From Gibbula magus (Eukaryota > Mollusca > Gastropoda > Trochida > Trochidae): a stretch of DNA of 64,000 nt. The translations under genes were made by a program, and so were the position numbers. Of this stretch, positions 56,117-64,000 are shown piece after piece (within the stretch, counting starts at the first letter, position 1; every line of letters starts with the position of its first letter). The stretch is taken from positions 42,812,358 through 42,876,357 of the forward strand of contig OW388300.1 of assembly GCA_936450465.1 (NCBI GenBank). The letters are read 5' to 3'. Under the pieces are notes generated by a model. The model ran no database searches. It was not told the origin of the DNA and saw only the letters and a program-made list of their open reading frames with translations.

Positions 56117-56700
56117 GCCAACCCCTGTACCCCCATAGCTGAGGGGGGGATCAAGGTTGTTCATTTTAACCTCACACCCCCTCAAATATGGACTTTGCAG
56201 GCATGTTACTTAAAACCTTCAATTGACCAGAAGTTGAATGTTCATAAAAGCTTTAACTTGTAAGGAGCAATTGTTGTCTGGCATAATATAGTGAGACAAA
56301 TTATATAAATTGTGTATAGCAATGTCTGAGTGGGAAAGTATTTAAGTACTTGTGTGTTGATATAGTCTTGAATTATGAAACTGGTTTGAATACATCGTCT
56401 TTGTGTATCTGACTAGGTTAGGTTAAACAGACAAAGGATAGTTATTCTCATACATAAGAGCAGGAAATGGTTGCTATTAGTAAACCACCGGGATGTTTCA
56501 CAACCCAAGGTCAGAGACTCAATATGAGTCTATTTTACTTACATAGAGAATTCATCATGGAAATGTTTACTAGAGTTTTCATGCTGAAATGTGGATTTTC
56601 TGAGCTGCGATTTCATTGAAGAAGTCAGTTCTTGATCGAGTGCTGGTCATCATGTACCCCGTTAGTAGAAGTATTTACAAACTTCCAAACTGGGATTTAA
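56117..56700. other. no recognisable feature
   Basis: Nothing supported. Confidence 0.4.
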
Positions 56701-56839
56701 TAAGTTTAAACTCAGACTCTGAAAAAAGTGTTTATTTGTAAAATATCTCTTTATCATTATATCATTTTATGACATATTGAAAAGGAGCATGTGAGGATTT
56801 TCAGAATAAATACTTTTTTCAGAGTCTAAGTGTAAGACT
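56701..56839. mobile_element. GACTCTGAAAA-type MITE, copy 4
   Basis: CAGACTCTGAAAAAAGTGTT is inverted as AATACTTTTTTCAGAGTCTA with TAAGTGTAAGACT outside. GGGATTTAA / GCGATTTAG flank it (7 of 9), in line with the exact 9-bp TSD of copy 3. Confidence 0.8.
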
Positions 56840-57119
56840 GCGATTTAGTCACAGATTTAGTTCCCTGCTGGTTTAGGGTTTTTGATGGATTCATTTAAAC
56901 CAAATTGTGTTGAGTATCATGATGTTTGATGATATTTCTCCGACTATACCGTAGTTGATCAACAAGTCAATATTATACAATTATAGACTGGTGATGAGGT
57001 CAATATCTGTTTTAATGGACCCGAGAAAACAATATTGACCAAGGGCGAATTGTTTTATTATGTATTCAATATAGAAACGAAAGAAAAACAATGAAATACA
57101 GTCAAAATGCAATTTGGTT

Positions 57120-57290
57120 TGAACAGCTGGGACTACAGTCACATGACGTCATGATAAAAATGGCATGACGTCATGCATCAATCGTTTGACGTCACTCAAG
57201 TCAATACGGCTTTTGGTCAGACTCGGGTTGGAGTCATTATGCTTTTCTGTCGACGGTCACGTAATCGCCTTTCGACCAATCAGATCGTTT
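57120..57290. promoter_or_regulatory. CRE triplet with CCAAT box, possible promoter or enhancer
   Basis: Perfect TGACGTCA at 57144, 57166 and 57187, spaced 22 and 21 bp (two helical turns). A CCAAT box in CGACCAATCAGATCG lies at about 57273-57287. CpG density is raised. Unlike the array at 51006, the sequences between the sites differ, so the spacing is not from a simple tandem repeat. A repeat origin cannot be excluded, since a similar CCAATCAGA motif ends the element at 20113-20988. Confidence 0.35.
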
Positions 57291-58612
57291 GAAAAACAAG
57301 CTCACATAATAACAAATGATATTTCAATTGATAAATTATGGTCCCCAAAATGTTCCATGTTCTAATCCAGGTTATCCCCTTAACTATGATTCCTGTAAAC
57401 TGGTCACTCAGATTGGTTTAGACTAATCAATTCAGCAACAAAAATATCAATATACAGATGAGTAGTCAATTTCACTTCCTGTAAGTCTAGTTTGTAATTA
57501 CGGAAGATTTCTTGAAATCAAAGAGTGTTGAAGTGAGATAACTGACGAGTTCATGGACTTTGAAGTATGAAGCTTAATTAAGCCTGTTACATATAGTCAA
57601 GATTCGCAATTAGAACATTGTATCTTCTTAAAGAGAGGTTTTTTTTTTGAGTATCTGCTATTTTGTTTTTGTCCAAAATGTGAAATTAAAAAATACTGAT
57701 TTTTTTACTAATTTTAAAAGTTTTTGATAGTAAAACATACATGTTGATAGAACATCCACTAAGTAACACAGAGGTTATCCTTTCACCGATCAACAATGTC
57801 TGATAATGTCTCAGCAATTATTAAAACTTTCCACACTAGTAGCGATGAAGAAGTCATTCACTTCTCATTGTTTTTAATTTTTGATGAAGTCGATCTTTAT
57901 GAAATTGTCAAATATTAATTAAGACCTCAAAATATTACCCATAATAATCTGTTTCAACTGGATTGTGTCATGATCAAGTGTTAACGATCAACTATGTGTA
58001 AACAAGAATGACCCTTCTAATTCGTTCCAAAAAAACTACCCTGACAGAAGCTACGGTAGTTTCTGATGATGTACTTTCTCTTGATGACGCCCTCAACTGA
58101 ATCATACATTTTACGAGAATGTATCGCTGAAAGAAATGCTTCTGTCAAATTCACAATTATGGATATCACTTAATAAAAACTCTCTTATCATACAATTATT
58201 CAATAAAGCTTTTGTTTTTTTGCAAAGGGAATTCACCTTTGATGTCCCAAGATGAAGGACCATGGTTGAAGTATACACAAGATGTTGATCAGAACTAGCA
58301 GTTGTGAGAGACGTTGTGCATGTTTTGATTAGTTTACTGGAGAAGCAATAATGTTATGGATATTTTATGGTGTATTTATGAAAGCCAGACATGTAGAATA
58401 CCTCATATTATACGTATACAGGTAGACAAAAAGTGATCTTTTAGAACAGATGTATTCGTTGAAATACATCCTGTATGCGTGTGTCAGAACTATCATTATG
58501 GTAATCTCGATAGATCTAGATGATGTATGAAACGGCATAGAATTATCATTTATCCATCATGGCCCCACTTACTTGTTAATATGTGCAAAGTAATTAACAA
58601 ATAGAAGGTGTT
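57291..58612. other. AT-rich, no gene
   Basis: Includes the left part of a weak long-range duplication (58455-58560 with 59155-59260). Confidence 0.4.
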
Positions 58613-59260
58613 TTAAAGGGGCAGTAGCACAATTCTTTTTTTTCTTCAAATTTCCCATTTATAATGATAGTTTATGTCATTTATATTTACTTTAAAGGAT
58701 AAACCATCTTATTACACAAACCAATTATCCGTAGTGGTAATATCGGTTTTGCATATAAAGCAAATATTGCATGGCAGCCATTTTATTGTGAACACATTTT
58801 ATTATTTCGAATGACAAAAATGATTCCCATGGCTTAACGGAACCATATACACTCATTTTTTAATTTGATTTTCCGAAGAGAGAAGAGTGTTTTACTATTG
58901 GTGACATTATTTTTCATTCATTTACATTCATTTCATCGACTTATTTAAGCAAAAAAAACGTGCTACTGCCCCTTTAAGCTCATCTGACAGTCATTTAAGA
59001 CCAGATGGGATTATCCATTGTCAGTTGGTACTGACGTCTGTAAACTTAAAAATATGTATACTTTTTCTCCAGAACTGTACCCACAAAGCTGAAATTATGT
59101 GGGGAGATACAGAGCACATAGAGAATCACAGTTATTTAAACCTGACTCCCTCAACCCATGTATGTGTACGTCAAAAGACTCAAAACTACCATTATGGGAA
59201 TCTTGAAAAGATCTAGATATGTTTTCTGAACTGCATGCATTGATTATTTGATAATGGTAG
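58455..59260. repeat. weak duplication on both sides of a MITE
   Basis: ATCATTATGGTAATCTCGAT with AGATCTAGATGATG near 58490 and CCATTATGGGAATCTTGAAA with AGATCTAGATATG near 59188 are related. The TTAA MITE lies between. Similarly CTCATCTGACAG near 58980 and CTCACCATCCC near 59327 each precede TACTGACRTCTGTAAAC. Confidence 0.4.
58613..58977. mobile_element. TTAA-flanked MITE, copy 3
   Basis: TTAAAGGGGCAGTAGCAC and the exact inverse GTGCTACTGCCCCTTTAA; 365 bp, alignable with 23053 and 27633 along the whole length. Confidence 0.92.
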
Positions 59261-59518
59261 CTTATCAATTCTTACATGCTTTCATTATAATGTTCAAAAT
59301 GAATTGCAGTCAGAAGTTGTTTTAAGCTCACCATCCCTTGTAGATCAGATAGACTTATGTCCTGTTACTGACATCTGTAAACTGGACAATGCTATGATGT
59401 CACAAAGTTGATGGTCTCACTGAGATGACTGCTAAAGAAGCTAAATGGCAGCTTTGTGTTTCAGATATGTTCATTCTTTTGCTAATAATCGTTTAAAAAT
59501 AATTTGAATGATAAATAA

Positions 59519-59651
59519 AATCTCACCCAAGTGTCTTCTGATATGAAATATATCACCACTAGTTAATTAAAATAAAAATATCCTCAGATATTTGTAACTT
59601 TAAACAACTCATGTTGATATAATGAATATCAGAAGACACTTGGATGAGATT
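59519..59651. mobile_element. 133-bp inverted-repeat element
   Basis: Arms 59519-59544 and 59626-59651 (AAGTGTCTTCTGATAT / ATATCAGAAGACACTT) differ at only one or two positions. AT-rich interior. No second copy is seen. Confidence 0.75.
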
Positions 59652-60445
59652 CTCTTTATCATATATACAGTTTCTATAAATGACTTCAAATGTGAAACAG
59701 AAAAGGAATGCACACAGTCGGTGCAGTTGAATAAGTAGTACTGTGAACTTGGACCTATTCTAACATCGACAGCTGAGGTCATTGTCAGTTCCTGTGGTTG
59801 TCCCTAGTCCGGATGTCAGGAACAATTTGTAGGATGTGCACACTACAGCTAGCTACATTGCTGTCTGAGAGGGTTCGTAGGGAATGTAGAGTGTACTATA
59901 TACTTATATAACTCTTTAGAGGAGAGGGATACATTAGAAATGTAGGTAAGAGCATGTCAAATATTTGATATCTTATGACTTTTATGAAAATGACTGCAAA
60001 AGTTACACAAAGTGCAAACGAATGTAGAGTATACATATATACTTTTTAAAGGACAGTTAAGATGGGTATGTGATAGATACAAGCATGATCATAAATATCG
60101 TATAGCTTACAAAGTGTAGGATATATGGCTTCCAAAAGTGAAGCACACAGCAAGGGAATGCATAGTGTTTGAAATAACATTATGTCTTTACTGGGAGCAG
60201 GGCTTTCAATTTTAAAAGGTCTTCTCAAATTTGCATGTACAGGCCGGTGAATCTGTAGGCAAGTTATTTGGAAAATTCAACATACCGAAGGTGCGCCTTT
60301 CTGAATTTGGCTCCTAACCATTTGAATCTAACTAGCAATTGGCTGACGGGCGGGCAGTGAACACTGATCAGTCAGAAGTTGGTGAAGTTGAATATGTGGA
60401 TCGAGCTGTTATGATCCTGTTTTGATCACAGTCAAACAGCTATTA
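59652..60445. other. non-coding with weak tandem similarity
   Basis: GAATGTAGAGTGTACTATAT near 59881 and GAATGTAGAGTATACATATA near 60021 head two similar stretches. No gene. Confidence 0.35.
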
Positions 60446-60720
60446 TCCCCGCCGTGCATTTCACGTGAAGAGGGGGAGATAAGTTTTCAGCTGTGTCTGT
60501 ATGTATGTACGAAATGGAATAACTCAAGTTATATATATATACAGTATTTGGCTGCGTCCATACGTACATATGTACGAAATGGAACATAAGTACAAGTACA
60601 CTGGATTTTTTTAATATTTTGCATATAGGTTCACCATAGTTAGACTAATGTTCCAACATAGTTTTGTGACCTTGACCTTCATTTCAAGGTCACATCGAGT
60701 CTTTGCCATATTACCCTTGT
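60446..60720. repeat. TATCCCCGCC-type repeat with AAGGTCA site
   Basis: TATCCCCGCCGTGCATTTCA, GGGGGAGATAAG, then two GTACGAAATGGAA motifs (60509 and 60573) and GTGACCTTGACCTTCATTTC with AAGGTCACATC, an everted half-site pair. Confidence 0.5.
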
Positions 60721-60850
60721 CAACGGGATATCTCAAGAATCATTGACTGGATTCTCTTTATATTTTACACATAGCTTCTTGGGGAGGCAAAGGACTGATT
60801 GGCAATTTGTATAGCTATTGCATAGAAATGCACAACTACTCTACTCAAGG

Positions 60851-61026
60851 AATAACTTGTGTCAGTCTCCATCACTGGCTGATTTAATCCTGCAGCATAT
60901 CTCTCACTTTTCTATGCTAGATAGCGGAACGCTGTACATGAAATACATAGTGGACTCCGATTGCTAGCACGAAAACAATTAGGAAAGGCTTAAATCAGCC
61001 AGTGATGGAGACTGGCATAAGTTATG
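60851..61026. mobile_element. GCCAGTCTCCATCA-type MITE, copy 2
   Basis: AATAACTTGTGTCAGTCTCC with ATCACTGGCTGATTTAA is inverted as TTAAATCAGCCAGTGAT with GGAGACTGGCATAAGTTAT. Arms of about 38 bp with few mismatches; younger than 31746-31905. Confidence 0.85.
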
Positions 61027-61973
61027 TCTTGCATAGAGAAGTTGCGAAATTTACTGAATAAAGATTTTACTGAAATGTAGATTTAAATTACAACCACTTT
61101 GTAATTGGTTACAGAATATTTAAGTTTCTTTAGCTAATGGCCAGAAACATCATGTGATTCCTGTCACTCAGAAAGATTGTGTGTAAAAAAGGAAGAATTT
61201 GACCGAAATACCTGCATCTTAGATTTCTGTATAGTTGGTCATGATGTATTCCTTGTTAAAAAAAATATAAAGTGTATAAAAAGTTTAACTCTTTAACTAG
61301 CTGCAATAAAATTCCTGAGGTGTGCTTATCATCACCTTGCAGCTAATTCTTGATATTCCCTGTTTTATGTTAGGATTCTTGCAGGTCAACCCAGCACTTA
61401 CTGAAACGAATGATAAAGGATTAAAAAATTTCTCTGAATCATATGTTTTCAAATCAAATGTCATATTCAATGCTGATAAAGTACAGCCATCTAATTCATT
61501 TGTTATTACAAAACAGCAACTGTCAAAACAAGTAAATTTGATGTTTACTTGATAGAACCCATTGAAACAAAGATGATGGGATAATATTACTGATACCACT
61601 CATGATATAACTCATTATACTGGATGATTGGCCGATAAGAGTCGTGACTGCACCCATTTGGAGATAAAGAGGCAACAATATTGAGGATGAAGAGGCCTTT
61701 GTTAGCAAACAAATGTCAGCCATTTTGACAGTTAGCACTCCTTGCACTGAATGGTTGGTCAATCTTGACTGAAATATAACTGTTTCACACTGTTTGGAGC
61801 TTTGGTGGCTTTTTTAAAGGTCAATAAATGTCAGTCTTCCGATGATTATCAATTTATTTCTTTTACAGAGTTACACATTAAGTGACTATGTAGTTTTATT
61901 GGTGTGAGGCAGAGCAGGCTTGAGAACAATTAATCACTCCTAACTACCAACTGATTTGTTCTATAAATACAAG
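61027..61973. other. no confident gene
   Basis: Overlapping frames on both strands at 61297-61599 (100 and 76 codons) show no recognised motif. Confidence 0.35.
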
Positions 61974-62277
61974 AGGGGGTGGGATAGTGCAGTGGTTAGT
62001 GGGTTTGGCTTTAGCTGAAGTGGTTCAGGTTCAAATCCTGCCAAGGGTTCGACAACTTTGTCTGCAGTAGAGAACTGTTCTACACGCAGTCAGGTTTGGG
62101 TGCAATGCTACACTGAATTTCAGCGTAGTACCACCCATGGTTCGCTAGTTCCAGCCAATGCTCGCAGGTTTCACTGCAGTGCATAGCCACCATGGTGTTG
62201 CAGGCTTTCTCCCTGCAATAATACTAGCAGTCATGATATAGGTGGAATACTCTTGAAAGCAGCTCATCTCATCACAC
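61974..62277 (+). mobile_element. tRNA-derived SINE
   Basis: Head GGGGGTGGGATAGTGCAGTG with GTTAGTGG, B-box GGTTCAAATCCTGCC, body GGTTTGGGTGCAATGCTACA, tail GTGGAATACTCTTGAAAGC then TCATCTCATC. No clear target duplication. Confidence 0.88.
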
Positions 62278-63884
62278 CTTTTATGTTGTAAAAAAAAAAA
62301 ATCTTTCTACATATTTTCCCTACAGATCAAGGTGACTCAACTCATTTCTTCCAATGTAATTAACCTCTGGTGGTAAAGATGTGAAACACATTTTACCATT
62401 ATGGTAACTTTTTACCTACTTAAAATAGCTATATATTTTAATTTATTTAAATTAACAAAATTAACAATAAAAAAATGAAGATAAAGATAGTACATTTCTG
62501 TATGTATATTAGCAGAAAAAATATAGGCATACAATTCTGCTGATTTAGCATGTTGTGAATGATATTTTCAGAGTTTTATTGGAACTGATTCCACATGTTT
62601 TAAAGAATTATGTCGTTTAAAAAGGGAAACTGCATTCCAACAAAGAAGTAGTTTAACTACACGCTTCCTTTTTCAGCCATGAATCAAGTAGTTGTACAGA
62701 AAGTATTAGCATTTTCGATTCATCAGAGAAAGATGGTGAGAGATATGCTAAAACTGAAATAAAATGGATGCGAGTCGGTAACATTTCAAGACGAAAAACT
62801 CTTAAGAATACTCGAAAAGTTTCTCCTTCCATAGATGTTTACAGTTTTCCCAAATATGTTTCTTTTTGCTATTGATTGAGGTCATTGCATGTTGAAATTG
62901 AGTTCATTAAAATAACTGAGGCATGAGATTTTCTTGAATAGATTTCAATAAATTCATGCTCTGATTTAATAAGTGATACAGAAACCAATTTAGCTAATAG
63001 CCACTCTGACTCTTCAAAACTGATGCAGTGAATTGAATAAATTGAAGTTTCTGTCAATAAAGATTAACATTCTAGATGCCCAACAAAAATATTCCTTTTT
63101 AAAAGTTGGTGATCATTGCATATGAAGACTTTCATTTACAAGTGGTTAATGGTTTTCAAAATAATTAGCACTCTGTCCTCAATGAAACACAAATTCAAGC
63201 ATGACGAGTATATTTACAACCTTCTCAAATGTTGTACATTACATGAAAGCTCTCTGCTTTACTTATGAATACATATATTCTATGTATGAAATAAGCTTGA
63301 AAAGCAGCCAGTCCGAAAGTGTTATTTTGACAAAATAATGACAACAAAGAAAAACCGTAAGATGTTACGAGTCCGGACCAAAGGATACCAGGTTCCGGAT
63401 GGAAGGGCCTTATATCATACACTGTTATATCACACACTGTTACCTGTTATATGGAGAGTGTCAGACAGTCAGAATAGGTATTTTTTTGGGTTTTTGACAC
63501 TTCACTTGAAATCATATTATAGATTTATGTACTGTATGACCATGGAACATCTGACAAAGTTGGGGGTGGGCTATAACCTGAGAATAACCCCAACCAGTAC
63601 AACCCCTGAAAAGTGGGGATGGTCTAAGGCTCAAGTATGGTCTTATACGGTATATAAGAAACTCAATTTACATATTGGACTTAATTACTGTCCACTTGGA
63701 AGCAGGATACCTTATGGGTATACCACAGTTACATTGGATCTGAATCTAATTTGATTGTTCCACATCAGGAACATGCATGAACATGAAATTTTTATTACAT
63801 AAAATGTTCTTGCTTTATGATATTTCTTCAGTTAAACACGTAATATTCCATGGAAACACAAAGACACAAAGACAGAATTTTTAA
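62278..63884. other. no confident gene; one 138-codon open frame
   Basis: The + frame 63338-63754 starts with a basic run (TTKKNRKM) and has a small repeat (YHTLLYHTLL). No family, signal or splice context is recognised. It may be chance. Confidence 0.2.
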
Positions 63885-64000
63885 ACCATTTCGATGACCG
63901 TTCTCTTTTGCCATCATAAGGACCATATGGCCAATGGAATAATCTTCATATTTCGGTTTTGATGACAGTTTTCTTTTGCCATCTTAGAAACCATAAGGTC
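63885..64000. repeat. tandem repeat, about 70 bp, cut by window edge
   Basis: CGATGACCGTTCTCTTTTGC with CATCATAAGGACCATA near 63892 recurs as TGATGACAGTTTTCTTTTGC with CATCTTAGAAACCATA near 63959. The array probably continues beyond the window. Confidence 0.7.

Noticed and set aside
56072..56263. proline-rich open frame
   Set aside because: The proline run is the C25 homopolymer.

Overview
The window looks like repeat-rich, AT-rich nuclear DNA from a marine invertebrate, most probably a gastropod mollusc. Supports for this are a tRNA-derived SINE ending in a TGAGTGAGT/TTTAACGCCGC-type tail, clade-typical motifs such as TATCCCCGCC and CTCATCGGGCC, and many short inverted-repeat elements. The exact species cannot be read from the sequence. 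No bacterial-style gene organisation is present. I find no convincing host protein-coding exon: the longest open frames (about 110-140 codons) match no family I recognise, and several lie inside repeats. The window is best read as intergenic or intronic.

Left part (1-18,800): a composite repeat with internal direct repeats (191-1545); a foldback family with a long hairpin (four copies: 2236, 10257, 12779, 14480); several inverted-repeat MITE-like elements (3053-3541, 3601-3691, 3851-4418); the first copies of a TTAAAGGTGCATCC-type element; a possible remnant of a P2X7-like, transposon-associated reading frame (6149-6313); a three-unit tandem repeat (9351-9838); Penelope-like terminal sequences (11429-11561); a SINE with a perfect 13-bp target duplication (12203-12515); and CpG-richer stretches that could be promoters (7590-7990, 16840-17335).

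Middle part (18,800-32,800): a nested stack of elements (18868-21245), including a perfect 54-bp-arm hairpin and an 876-bp element with 13-bp terminal repeats. It also holds two copies of a 365-bp TTAA-flanked MITE. Most notable is a sequence on the minus strand at 28689-28729 that fits every position of a minimal hammerhead ribozyme. It lies 230 bp from a frameshifted GIY-YIG endonuclease relic of a Penelope-like retroelement (28962-29494).

Right part (32,800-64,000): further SINE copies (37509, 41084, 46757, a cluster at 53155-54181, 61974), a 2.3-kb strongly diverged tandem array (43340-45690), nuclear-receptor half-site-bearing and other tandem repeats (47682-48730), two clusters of perfect TGACGTCA (CRE) octamers (51006-51079 and 57144-57194), a near-identical 4 x 44 bp array (55443-55618), and a third TTAA MITE (58613-58977).

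Most annotations rest on comparing copies within the window and on recognisable family hallmarks. Element names are therefore structural descriptions, not database assignments, and there is no operon-like set of cooperating genes.
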